From assembly GCA_015058625.1 (NCBI GenBank), contig SVCA01000002.1, forward strand, positions 365,195 through 429,194: a stretch of 64,000 nucleotides of DNA, read 5' to 3'. Shown in pieces: positions 8,887 to 17,518 of this stretch. The position numbers were made by a program, and so were the translations under genes. This stretch comes from Pseudoselenomonas ruminantium (GTDB lineage Bacteria > Bacillota > Negativicutes > Selenomonadales > Selenomonadaceae). The notes beneath the pieces were generated by a model, which saw only the letters and a list, made by a program, of their open reading frames with translations, ran no database searches and was not told the DNA's origin. Every line of letters begins with the position of its first letter. Within the stretch, counting starts at the first letter, position 1.

Positions 8887-8964
8887 CGTCAAAAAGACGA
8901 ATGAACTGACTGGACGACCAGAGGTTCTGCGCAAGGGAGATTCCCTGCGCAGAACCTCTTTTTT
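8887..8964 (+). promoter_or_regulatory. Transcription attenuator, copy 1 (CTGG type)
   Basis: Order: hairpin CGTC/GACG (8887-8899); antiterminator GAAC(8903)-TGA-CTGG-acga-CCAG-AG-GTTC(8924-8927); terminator with arms GAGGTTCTGCGCA (from 8921) and TGCGCAGAACCTC (to 8958) plus T6. Antiterminator and terminator share AGGTTC and cannot form together. Confidence 0.85.
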
Positions 8965-8988
8965 ATTTTTGGAAAGGGTGTAGCGATT

Positions 8989-9051
8989 ATGAAGTGTATC
9001 TGTTGCAATATTGATAAGATTCTGTTTAGATATGAACGAATGTGGATTTAA
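8989..9051 (+). CDS. Cysteine-rich 20-residue leader peptide
   Basis: A short frame beginning MKCICC, with three cysteine codons among codons 3-6, ending IRMWI-like hydrophobic residues (last residues ERMWI). GGAAAGGG lies upstream at a workable distance. It starts 25 bases after the attenuator terminator and stops 14 bases before the methyltransferase start, so ribosome behaviour on it could affect that start. The size, position and cysteine codons suggest a cysteine-sensing leader in a sulfur operon. Translation is inferred only. Confidence 0.5.
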   Translation: MKCICCNIDKILFRYERMWI

Positions 9052-9065
9052 CGGGAGGGATTTTC

Positions 9066-9974
9066 ATGATTGCCGCGCAGGAAAGTATGACCGCCAAGCT
9101 TTGCTCCTTTGCCAGGGCTTATCATTCGATGCTCGGAAAGAACAAGATTTTTGATGATTATCTGGCCTATGACATTATTGGCAAAGATGTGTATGACGAG
9201 ATTGGCAGCCTGCTCAAAGGGCAGGTGGAGGCGACAGGCCAACTGCCCCGCTACGGGTTTGAGAGCTTGCTCGTGTTCGAGGAGATGGACCATTATTTCT
9301 CGCCCATTGCCTTGTCACGGATTGCCTTTGCCGAGCGGGCTTTGGACCGGTTCGCACGTAACCGCGCCAGCTGTCAGTATGTGATTTGCGGGGCGGGGAT
9401 GGATACCTTTGCTTTCCGCAACACGGATGAAGCGGTGCAGGTTTTCGAGCTGGACCACCCGGATACGCAGGCGTACAAACTGCGGCGGATTCATGAACTG
9501 CGTTGGGAAGTTCCGCCCAATGCGCATTATGCGGCTATCGACTTTGAGCAGGATGACTTGGGACGGACGCTTTTGCATAGCGGCTTTCATACGTCGGAAC
9601 CGTCGTTTTTCTCCCTGCTCGGAGTTTCTTACTATCTGACCGCGGAAGCCTTCCGCGAGTTCGTGCGCAGCGTCAGTATTCTGGCCTCGCCGGGCAGCCA
9701 GTTTGTCCTGGATTTCCCGGATGAATCGACTTTTGAGCCGGATTCGACATCGAGGGTGCGGCGGTTGGCGCAGATTACTGAACAACTCGGTGAGCCTATG
9801 CGGCATGGTTTCTCGCTTGCGGAAATGCGGGAGATTCTGGCCAGTGAAGGCTTTGTTATCCGCAATCACGAATCACCGGCGGATATTCAGCGGCATTTCT
9901 TCGCTGATCGCACCGACCACCAGCAGGCGATGGAGAATGTGCACTTTATCCTGGCGGAAAAGAAACGACAATAA
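9066..9974 (+). CDS. SAM-dependent methyltransferase, LCM/PPM1-type (COG3315-like)
   Basis: 302 residues. The SAM-binding motif reads VICGAGMDTFAFRN, followed by the acidic FELDHPDT strand that holds the ribose, both diagnostic of the leucine carboxyl methyltransferase-type O-methyltransferase family. ATG 9066 is preferred over an upstream GTG at 9042 because GGGAGG sits 8 bases before it. It opens an operon with mccB- and mccA-like genes; Bacillus subtilis has a comparable arrangement with a different methyltransferase (yrrT-mtnN-mccA-mccB), which points to the methionine-to-cysteine route. The methyl acceptor is unknown. It might act on a thiol or a carboxylate of a sulfur metabolite; that is inference. 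Confidence 0.8.
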   Translation: MIAAQESMTAKLCSFARAYHSMLGKNKIFDDYLAYDIIGKDVYDEIGSLLKGQVEATGQLPRYGFESLLVFEEMDHYFSPIALSRIAFAERALDRFARNRASCQYVICGAGMDTFAFRNTDEAVQVFELDHPDTQAYKLRRIHELRWEVPPNAHYAAIDFEQDDLGRTLLHSGFHTSEPSFFSLLGVSYYLTAEAFREFVRSVSILASPGSQFVLDFPDESTFEPDSTSRVRRLAQITEQLGEPMRHGFSLAEMREILASEGFVIRNHESPADIQRHFFADRTDHQQAMENVHFILAEKKRQ

Positions 9975-9994
9975 CTTGATAAAGGATGATTAAT

Positions 9995-11155
9995 ATGTGT
10001 AAACAGAAATTTAACACCGCCCTGATTCACGGCGGGATTGATGGGGACAGCCGGACAGGCGCGGTAAATGTGCCCATTTACCAGACCTCGACATTTAAGC
10101 AGGACGGACTCGGGGAACTTAGGGAGGGGATTTGGGAGTATTCCCGTACAGGCAATCCGACAAGAGCGGCGCTCGAAGCCCTGATTGCCCAACTGGAAGG
10201 CGGCGAAGCGGGCTTTGCGTTTGCATCGGGGATGGCGGCGATTACGGCGGTGTTGAGCCTATTCCAAAGCAATGTGAAGATTCTTCTGTCGAGCAATGTG
10301 TATGGCGGCACCTTCCGCGTGCTGGACAAGGTGTTTAGCCGGTTCAATCTGACGTATTCGCTGGAAGATACGACGGATTTGGCGGCGCTCGAAAGGGAGT
10401 TTACGCCAAATGTCAAGGCCATCATCATTGAAAGCCCCGCCAATCCCCTGCTGACCATCACCGATATCCGGGCGGTGGCGGAAATCGCGCATCGTCATGG
10501 GGCGCTCGTGATTGTGGATAACACCTTTATGACGCCTTATCTGCAGCAGCCGTTGGCTTTGGGCGCGGATATCGTCGTCCATAGCGCTACGAAATATCTG
10601 GGCGGGCACAGCGATTTGGTCGCAGGGCTGGCGGTGGTCAAGACACGGGAGCTGGCCGACAAGCTCGCCTTTGTACAGAATTCCACGGGGGCGGTCTTAG
10701 GACCACAGGATGCGTTCCTGCTGATTCGGGGCATCAAGACTTTGGCGGTACGCCTTGACCGCCATGTGGAAAATGCCGCCTATCTGGCCGACTGGCTGGC
10801 GGGCAATCTGGAGGTGAAGAAGATTTACTATCCGGGGCTGACCAGTCATATCGGCTACGAAATCAATCAGCAGCAGGCGAAAAACGGCGGCGCGATGATT
10901 TCCTTTGAACTGGCAGAAGGCCATGATATCCGTAAATTTTTCAAGTCACTGCAGCTTATTGCACTAGCCGAGAGCCTGGGCGGTGTGGAAAGTCTCGTCT
11001 GCCATCCAGCAACCATGACGCATGCCGCCATTCCGCGGGAAACGCGGGAGAAAATCGGCATTACGGATAACCTTATCCGCCTGTCGGTTGGCATTGAGGA
11101 TAAGGCCGATTTGCTGGCGGATTTGAAACAGGCCATTGAGGAAAGCCGTATTTAA
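9995..11155 (+). CDS. mccB: Cystathionine/homocysteine gamma-lyase-type PLP enzyme (MccB-like)
   Basis: Cys/Met-metabolism PLP-dependent gamma-family enzyme, 386 residues. The PLP lysine is in HSATKYLGGHSD (about residue 195), with YSRTGNPTR and SGMAAI phosphate-site motifs upstream. Its partner gene immediately downstream is MccA-like, so cleavage of cystathionine to cysteine (reverse transsulfuration) is the best guess; cystathionine gamma-synthase or O-acetylhomoserine sulfhydrylase activity cannot be excluded from sequence. ATG 9995 has AAAGGA 8 bases before it, so the ATG at 9986, which lies within that site, is rejected as start. Confidence 0.85.
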   Translation: MCKQKFNTALIHGGIDGDSRTGAVNVPIYQTSTFKQDGLGELREGIWEYSRTGNPTRAALEALIAQLEGGEAGFAFASGMAAITAVLSLFQSNVKILLSSNVYGGTFRVLDKVFSRFNLTYSLEDTTDLAALEREFTPNVKAIIIESPANPLLTITDIRAVAEIAHRHGALVIVDNTFMTPYLQQPLALGADIVVHSATKYLGGHSDLVAGLAVVKTRELADKLAFVQNSTGAVLGPQDAFLLIRGIKTLAVRLDRHVENAAYLADWLAGNLEVKKIYYPGLTSHIGYEINQQQAKNGGAMISFELAEGHDIRKFFKSLQLIALAESLGGVESLVCHPATMTHAAIPRETREKIGITDNLIRLSVGIEDKADLLADLKQAIEESRI

Positions 11156-11171
11156 CAGGGGGAGCGTAAGC

Positions 11172-12086
11172 ATGCACTATTATCAGTCTATGCAGGAGCT
11201 CATCGGGCATACGCCGCTCGTTGAGCTGACACATTTCAATTTGCCGGCGGGCGTCCGGCTGTTTGCCAAATTAGAATTATGGAATCCCGGCGGCAGTGCC
11301 AAGGACCGCGTAGGCAGGGCGATGATTGCCGACGCTGAGGCGCAAGGGTCGCTAAAGCCCGGCGGAACCGTTATCGAGGCTACGGCAGGCAATACAGGCT
11401 TGGGCATTGCCTATGCCGCGCTGAACCGCGGCTATCGCGTAATCTTCGTGGTGCCAGAGAAATTTTCCGTGGAAAAGCAGACCTTGATGAAGGCTTTGGG
11501 GGCAGAGCTGGTGCATACCCCAAGGGCGGGCGGCATGCTCGGGGCGGCGGAAAAGGCGGAGGAACTGCGTCAGCAGATTCCCGGAGCCATCACGCTGAAG
11601 CAGTTTGAAAATCCCGCCAATCCCCGTGCCCATTACGAAACCACCGGGCCGGAAATTTATGCTGACCTGGACGGGCAGGTGGATTACTTCGTTTCCGGGG
11701 CGGGCAGCGGCGGCACGTTTTCGGGGGTTATGCGCTATCTGAAAGAACAGAATCCGGCGATTACAGGGGTACTTGCGGACCCCTATGGTTCCATTATCGG
11801 CGGCGGGGAGCATGGTGATTATGAAATTGAGGGGATTGGCAATGATTTTATTGCGGCAACGATGGACACATCGTTTATCGATAAGGTCTATAAGATTAAA
11901 GATGAAGAGGCTTTGGCTGGCGTAAGGCAGCTCGCGGGCCGGGAGGGAATCTTCGCGGGAAGTTCGAGCGGTGCAGCCTTGGCGGCGGCGTTGAAACTTG
12001 CGCATTCCGGCATTCAGGGCAATATTGTCCTGCCGGTTATCGACCGCGCGGAGCGTTACTTCAGCAAACATATTTTGGAGGGATGA
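11172..12086 (+). CDS. mccA: Cysteine synthase / O-acetylserine-dependent cystathionine beta-synthase (MccA-like)
   Basis: Fold type II PLP enzyme, 304 residues. The PLP lysine is in PGGSAKDR (about residue 40), the TAGNTG loop binds substrate carboxylate, and SGAGSGGT binds the PLP phosphate. Classical CysK has TSGNTG; here the loop reads ATAGNTG, a variation seen in MccA/CBS-like relatives. Coupling with the MccB-like gene suggests it condenses homocysteine with O-acetylserine. A second, more typical CysK is at 62716. ATG 11172 is preferred (GGGGGAG upstream) over an in-frame ATG at 11136 that overlaps the previous gene. Confidence 0.85.
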   Translation: MHYYQSMQELIGHTPLVELTHFNLPAGVRLFAKLELWNPGGSAKDRVGRAMIADAEAQGSLKPGGTVIEATAGNTGLGIAYAALNRGYRVIFVVPEKFSVEKQTLMKALGAELVHTPRAGGMLGAAEKAEELRQQIPGAITLKQFENPANPRAHYETTGPEIYADLDGQVDYFVSGAGSGGTFSGVMRYLKEQNPAITGVLADPYGSIIGGGEHGDYEIEGIGNDFIAATMDTSFIDKVYKIKDEEALAGVRQLAGREGIFAGSSSGAALAAALKLAHSGIQGNIVLPVIDRAERYFSKHILEG

Positions 12087-12451
12087 CGATGTCCTATCGC
12101 ATAGCCTTGGCGTCCAGTGATGGCGTGCATATTGACCGCCATTTTGGCGCCAGCGATGGCTTTTTGATTGTGGAGGTGACCCAAGATGGCACCTTTGGGA
12201 AGGTCGAACGGCGGCAGGTAAAAGCGCCCTGTCAGCATGGCTATCACGATAATGGGGCGATGCTGGAAGCCGTGCAGGCATTAAGCGACTGCCGCTATGT
12301 GGTGGCGGAGGCCATCGGCCCCGGTGCACAAAAAGCACTCGAACGGCAGGACATCCTGCCGCTGGAGATTGACGGGCAGACGGTGGATACGGCTGTGCCG
12401 AAAATCCACGATTATGAAGTGAAGAAACAGCAGGCAAGTGTAGCGTATTGA
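12083..12451 (+). CDS. NifX/NafY-type iron-molybdenum cofactor-binding protein
   Basis: A 122-residue single-domain protein of the dinitrogenase iron-molybdenum cofactor family. It shows the characteristic RHFGASDGFLI segment (DxHFG-like) at about residues 19-29 and the GPGAQKALE helix near residue 80. In nitrogen fixers such domains carry NifB-co or FeMo-co, either free or fused to the C-terminus of NifB. Here NifB (next gene) lacks that C-terminal domain, so this protein probably supplies the carrier function in trans. It overlaps the mccA stop by 4 bases. Confidence 0.85.
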   Translation: MTMSYRIALASSDGVHIDRHFGASDGFLIVEVTQDGTFGKVERRQVKAPCQHGYHDNGAMLEAVQALSDCRYVVAEAIGPGAQKALERQDILPLEIDGQTVDTAVPKIHDYEVKKQQASVAY

Positions 12452-12477
12452 GGAGTTAAACGAAAGGGGCTGTCGCT

Positions 12478-13341
12478 ATGGATGAAAAGCGGGTCAGGGA
12501 GCTGCACCCATGCTTTGGAGCAAAGCAGCACAGGGGGCGTATCCATTTGCCGGTATGCCCCGGATGTAATCTGGAATGCCGTTTCTGCGATCGCAAGATC
12601 AACGATGTGGAAAACCGACCGGGGGTAACCGCGGCGGTTATTCAGCCGATTGAGGCGGTCATGTATATCAAGCGGGCGCTGCAGTTCTGCCCGGAACTCA
12701 GCGTGGTGGGCATTGCGGGGCCGGGGGATACCTTGGCATCCGACAGGGCTTTCGAGACGTTTCGCCTGATTGGGGACAAGTTTCCGCAGCTGCTCAAATG
12801 CATGAGCACCAATGGGCTGCTTTTAAGCGAGCGAGCGCAGGAAGTAATCGATGTGGGTATCGATACGCTGACGGTCACGGTCAATGCTGTAGACCCGGCG
12901 ATTGAAGCTCAAATGATTAATGGGCTGGTCTATCATGGCAAGCGTTATACCGGTGAGGAAGCCGGAGCGCTCATTATTCAGAATCAGCTCGCCGGTATCC
13001 GCAAGGTGGCCGCCGCCGGTGTGGTGGTAAAGGTCAATACCGTGCTCGTCAATGAAATCAACCGTTTCCATATCGGGGCGATTGCCAGGGCGGTCAAGGA
13101 AGCAGGGGCAACGATATATAACATCATTCCGCTGATTCCGCAGCATGACCTGAAAAATTGCGAGGCACCGAGCTGTGTGGATTTGGCGGTGGCCAGAAAA
13201 GAGGCGGGCAAACACATCGATGTATTCCGCCACTGCCAGCACTGCCGCGCAGATGCTGTGGGGGTACCGGGGAAAAACAACTTTAGCCAGGAAGTGTATA
13301 AGGGGCTCTTGCAGGCGAAAGAAACCTTTTCCCATGGTTGA
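12478..13341 (+). CDS. marB: NifB-family radical SAM cofactor maturase (MarB-type)
   Basis: Builds the 8Fe-9S-carbide precursor cluster from [4Fe-4S] units and SAM-derived carbon. In 287 residues it has HPC at 10-12, the radical SAM motif CNLECRFC (Cys30, 34, 37) preceded by Cys27, and a C-terminal HCQHCRADAVG that supplies ligands for the extra clusters, all typical of NifB. It lacks the NifX-like C-terminal domain present in many NifB proteins; that domain is the separate preceding gene. Gene order B-H-D-K matches marBHDK of Rhodospirillum rubrum, encoding methylthio-alkane reductase. The presence of NifB implies a carbide-containing cofactor in the D-K protein. Confidence 0.85.
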   Translation: MDEKRVRELHPCFGAKQHRGRIHLPVCPGCNLECRFCDRKINDVENRPGVTAAVIQPIEAVMYIKRALQFCPELSVVGIAGPGDTLASDRAFETFRLIGDKFPQLLKCMSTNGLLLSERAQEVIDVGIDTLTVTVNAVDPAIEAQMINGLVYHGKRYTGEEAGALIIQNQLAGIRKVAAAGVVVKVNTVLVNEINRFHIGAIARAVKEAGATIYNIIPLIPQHDLKNCEAPSCVDLAVARKEAGKHIDVFRHCQHCRADAVGVPGKNNFSQEVYKGLLQAKETFSHG

Positions 13342-13388
13342 TTATAGAGTCAGAAAACAGTTGTATATGGACAGAAGGGGAGTTTTGA

Positions 13389-14249
<861 letters not shown>

Positions 14250-14264
14250 CGGGAGGGAGAGCTT

Positions 14265-15851
14265 ATGCCAAAGAAAATCAATCTGGATATTGCTTCTGTC
14301 GAGCAGCGGGAACAGCGTCTGGGAACCATTATCGCCTGGGATGGCACCACCGAAGAACTGCACAAGCAGTCCAGCTATGAACTGCGGGGCCAAAGGGAAC
14401 GGGGCGCAGGCTGCGGCGGCAACTGCCGCCTCTGCGAACTGTCGGGGCCGTTTACCCAGGGCTCGGTCTGCAGTGAGCAGATGGTGGAATGTCAGGCGGG
14501 CAATGTCCGCGATGCGGTGCTGATTCAGCATGCACCCATTGGCTGCGGCGGCGGGCAGACCGTCTACAACAACATTTACCGCAATGGTCTGGTCATGCGT
14601 GGCTATAAGGCCGAGAATCTGCGCATCATCAACACCAATCTGATTGAAAGCGACATGGTGTTCGGTGCAGCGGATAAACTGCGCCAGTCCATTGACGATG
14701 CTTTCGAGCGCTACCAGCCGCAGGCCATCTTTGTCGCTTCTTCCTGCGCTACGGGCATTATCGGTGAGGATATCGAAAGCATTACGGACGAGAAGGAGGC
14801 AGAACTGGGAATTCCCGTGATACCGCTCGCCTGCGAAGGCTTCCGCTCCAAGCATTGGAGTACCGGCTTTGATGCCACCCAGCATGGCATTCTGCGGCAG
14901 ATTGTGCGCAGGAAGCCCACGAAAAAACAGGAGGATTTGGTCAATGTCATCAACCTTTGGGGTTCGGATGTCTTTTCGCCCATGCTGGCGCACTTGAATC
15001 TGCGGGTAAATTATGTCGTGGATTTGGCTTCGGTGGAGGAACTCGCGCAGATGTCTGAGGCGGCGGCCACGGTGGGCTTCTGCTACACCTTGTCTTCCTA
15101 TATGGCGGCAGCCTTGGAGCAGCATTTCGGCGTGCCGGAGGTCAAAGCCCCCATGCCCTATGGTTTTGCCGGGACGGATGCGTGGCTGCGGGAACTGGCG
15201 AAAGTCACCCATCGGGAACATCTGGTGGAAAAATTCATTGCCGACGAACACGCCCGCGTCAAGCCGAAGATTGAGGCACTCAAGAAAAAACTCAAAGGCG
15301 TCAAGGGCTTTGTGGCTACGGGTTCTGCCTATGCGCACGGGCTTATACAGGTCCTGCGGGAGTTGGATGTGGAAGTGGACGGCTCGCTGACCTTCCATCA
15401 TGACCCGGTTTACGACAGCGGTGACCAAAGAGAGGATTCGCTGGGCCATCTGAATGAGCATTATGGTCAGGTTAAAAACTTCCATGTGTCCAACCGCCAG
15501 CAGTATCAGCTCTATGCTTTCTTGCAGGAAAACAAGCCGGACTTCCTGCTGATTCGTCATAACGGACTTGCACCGCTTGCTTCACGCTTAGGGATTCCTG
15601 CCGCGCCTTTGGGGGATGAACATATCGCTGTGGGCTATGACGGCATTGTGAATCTGGGCGAAACCATTTTGGAAATTTTGGCGCACAAGAAATTCCATGA
15701 CGATATCAAAAAACACGTCAAACTGCCGTATAAGAAGTGGTGGCTGGAACAGAAAGATGCCTATATTCTCGCCAAGCACCCCGAACTGGTGAAATTTGAT
15801 GCGGAAGAATATCGTGCCGAGCAGGAAAGAAAGGAGGCAGCCCATGCCTAA
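14265..15851 (+). CDS. marD: Nitrogenase-like catalytic subunit D (MarD-type)
   Basis: 528-residue alpha subunit. By-eye alignment to NifD: Cys94 (APIGCG) and Cys161 (ASSCATG) match P-cluster cysteines, with a cysteine-rich stretch (Cys50, 54, 57, 69, 76) where NifD has one ligand. Cys273 (GFCYTLSSYM) matches alpha-Cys275 and His453 (GDEHIAVGYDG) matches alpha-His442, the two ligands of the active-site cofactor, so a NifB-derived cofactor is expected. The segment starting CEGFR (from Cys190) places Trp and Phe where NifD has Gln191 and His195, residues needed for N2 reduction. The set therefore fits C-S bond reduction (methylthio-alkanes to methanethiol) better than nitrogen fixation. Confidence 0.8.
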   Translation: MPKKINLDIASVEQREQRLGTIIAWDGTTEELHKQSSYELRGQRERGAGCGGNCRLCELSGPFTQGSVCSEQMVECQAGNVRDAVLIQHAPIGCGGGQTVYNNIYRNGLVMRGYKAENLRIINTNLIESDMVFGAADKLRQSIDDAFERYQPQAIFVASSCATGIIGEDIESITDEKEAELGIPVIPLACEGFRSKHWSTGFDATQHGILRQIVRRKPTKKQEDLVNVINLWGSDVFSPMLAHLNLRVNYVVDLASVEELAQMSEAAATVGFCYTLSSYMAAALEQHFGVPEVKAPMPYGFAGTDAWLRELAKVTHREHLVEKFIADEHARVKPKIEALKKKLKGVKGFVATGSAYAHGLIQVLRELDVEVDGSLTFHHDPVYDSGDQREDSLGHLNEHYGQVKNFHVSNRQQYQLYAFLQENKPDFLLIRHNGLAPLASRLGIPAAPLGDEHIAVGYDGIVNLGETILEILAHKKFHDDIKKHVKLPYKKWWLEQKDAYILAKHPELVKFDAEEYRAEQERKEAAHA

Positions 15852-17211
15852 GATTAAGAAGGACAAGAACGGTCAGACCAATTCCATCAATCAGGTGCGC
15901 TACGGCTGTGCCCTGGGGGCGATGCATTCGGTCAGCGCCATTCCGGGAGCCATTCCCATCACCCATTGCGGCCCTGGCTGCGTGGACAAGCAGTACATGA
16001 GCCTGTCGTTTTACAACGGCTATCAGGGGGGCGGCTATTCCGGCGGTGCGGTACCGCCCAGCTCCAATCTGCAGGAAAAGGACGTGGTCTTTGGCGGTGC
16101 GAAACATCTTGAACAGCTTATTGCCGCATCGCTCAAAATACTGGAAGGGGATTTGTTTGTCGTGCTCAATGGCTGTATCCCCGAAATCGTCGGCGATGAC
16201 ATCGGAGCCGTGGTGGCGCGCTATCAGGAAAAAGGCGTGCCCATTGTGTCTGCCGAAACAGGAGGCTTTAAGGGCAATAATTTCACGGGCCACGAAATCG
16301 TCACCGAGGCAATTATCGAGCAGTATGTGGATAAATATGCCCAGAACAAAGATACGAAAAAGAAGGGCTTAATCAATGTCTGGTCGGAACTGCCATTCCA
16401 AAATACCTTTTGGCGCGGCGACCTGACGGAACTCAAACGCATTCTGGAAGGGGCTGGCTGGGAGGTCAATATCCTCTTTGGCTATGGTTCCAAGGGCGTG
16501 AAAGAATGGCTGACCATTCCCAATGCCGAGTTCAATCTGGTGGTCGGCCCCTGGCTGGGGTTAAAGACAGCCAAACTGTTGGAACGCAAATACGGCCAGC
16601 CCTATCTGCATCTGCCGATACTGCCCATCGGCGCCAAGCAGGTGGCTGAATTCTTGCGGGCGATTGCTGAATTTGCACAGGAAAATGAAGTCCAAACCGA
16701 GCGCTTTATCAAGCAGGAGGAAAAGGAATACTATTATTATTTGGAATACTTCACGGACTTTTACGCCGAATACTGGTGGGGCCTGCCCGCGGTTTACTCT
16801 GTGGTCAGCGATGCCGCTTATAATCTGGCCATCAATAAATTCGTGGTCAATCAGTTGGGGCTTATTCCGGGCAAGCAGATTATCACCGACCATACGCCGG
16901 AAAAATATCACGAGGCCATTCGGGCAGAATACCAGAAACTGGCCGAAGATGTGGGGGCTGAGGTGGAATTTGTGGAGGATGGTTATATCGTCAATCAGCT
17001 GTTGAAACAGGAAGATTACGGGCATAAACCGCCGGTCATCTTTGGTACCAGCTGGGAGCGCGATACCGTCAAAGAATTGAACGGACATATCGTGGAAGTC
17101 AGCTATCCCGTGTCCTATGATGTGGTGCTGAATAAAACCTATGTCGGCTACCGGGGCGCATTGACGCTTTTGGAAACCATATTTACTACGGCGATTAGTA
17201 AATCGGCATAG
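15844..17211 (+). CDS. marK: Nitrogenase-like subunit K (MarK-type)
   Basis: 455-residue beta subunit, partner of the preceding D subunit. Cys22 (RYGCALGAM), Cys42/Cys46 (THCGPGC) and Cys111 (LNGCIPEIVGDD) supply the P-cluster side contributed by K. It lacks the long N-terminal extension of molybdenum NifK, as do many nitrogenase-like K proteins. The ATG at 15844 overlaps the marD stop by 8 bases and has AAGGAGG upstream; a longer in-frame start at 15796 is unlikely. The operon ends at the terminator at 17261. No G subunit gene (as in vanadium or iron-only nitrogenase) is present. Confidence 0.82.
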   Translation: MPKIKKDKNGQTNSINQVRYGCALGAMHSVSAIPGAIPITHCGPGCVDKQYMSLSFYNGYQGGGYSGGAVPPSSNLQEKDVVFGGAKHLEQLIAASLKILEGDLFVVLNGCIPEIVGDDIGAVVARYQEKGVPIVSAETGGFKGNNFTGHEIVTEAIIEQYVDKYAQNKDTKKKGLINVWSELPFQNTFWRGDLTELKRILEGAGWEVNILFGYGSKGVKEWLTIPNAEFNLVVGPWLGLKTAKLLERKYGQPYLHLPILPIGAKQVAEFLRAIAEFAQENEVQTERFIKQEEKEYYYYLEYFTDFYAEYWWGLPAVYSVVSDAAYNLAINKFVVNQLGLIPGKQIITDHTPEKYHEAIRAEYQKLAEDVGAEVEFVEDGYIVNQLLKQEDYGHKPPVIFGTSWERDTVKELNGHIVEVSYPVSYDVVLNKTYVGYRGALTLLETIFTTAISKSA

Positions 17212-17260
17212 AGTATAAAACGCCGTTTTCTTTGGCTAAAAGCCGTTAAGCTAAGTACGC

Positions 17261-17308
17261 CAAAAGGACATCAGAAATTCGGTAAAACCGATGCACTGAT
17301 GTCCTTTT
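17261..17308 (+). terminator. Terminator of the MAR operon
   Basis: AAAAGGACATCAG and CTGATGTCCTTTTT form a 13-bp stem; the loop contains a second small hairpin (TCGGT/ACCGA). Confidence 0.88.
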
Positions 17309-17518
17309 TGAGTGTATTCATTACGAGGATATTCTTTGTGATTTTTTTATGCTGGAAGGACAACCGAGGCTTCGCGGCGAATAAGTGTTTGAATAATATT
17401 CTTAATATTTTGATAAATAATTTTGAATCAGCAGGGCGAAACGAGAATGAAGCGGGAGGTGAATCCGTAAACGTGCAAAATAGTTGAAGCAATGGGAAAG
17501 AGGAAAGGAGGAAGGAAT

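Noticed and set aside
8887..8964. SAM riboswitch, T-box, ANTAR target or kink-turn
   Set aside because: No SAM-I core or T-box NGGTGG bulge; P2 loops vary (4-5 bases) and lack ANTAR hexaloop A1/G4; the UGA/AG internal loop does not give the tandem G-A pairs of a kink-turn.
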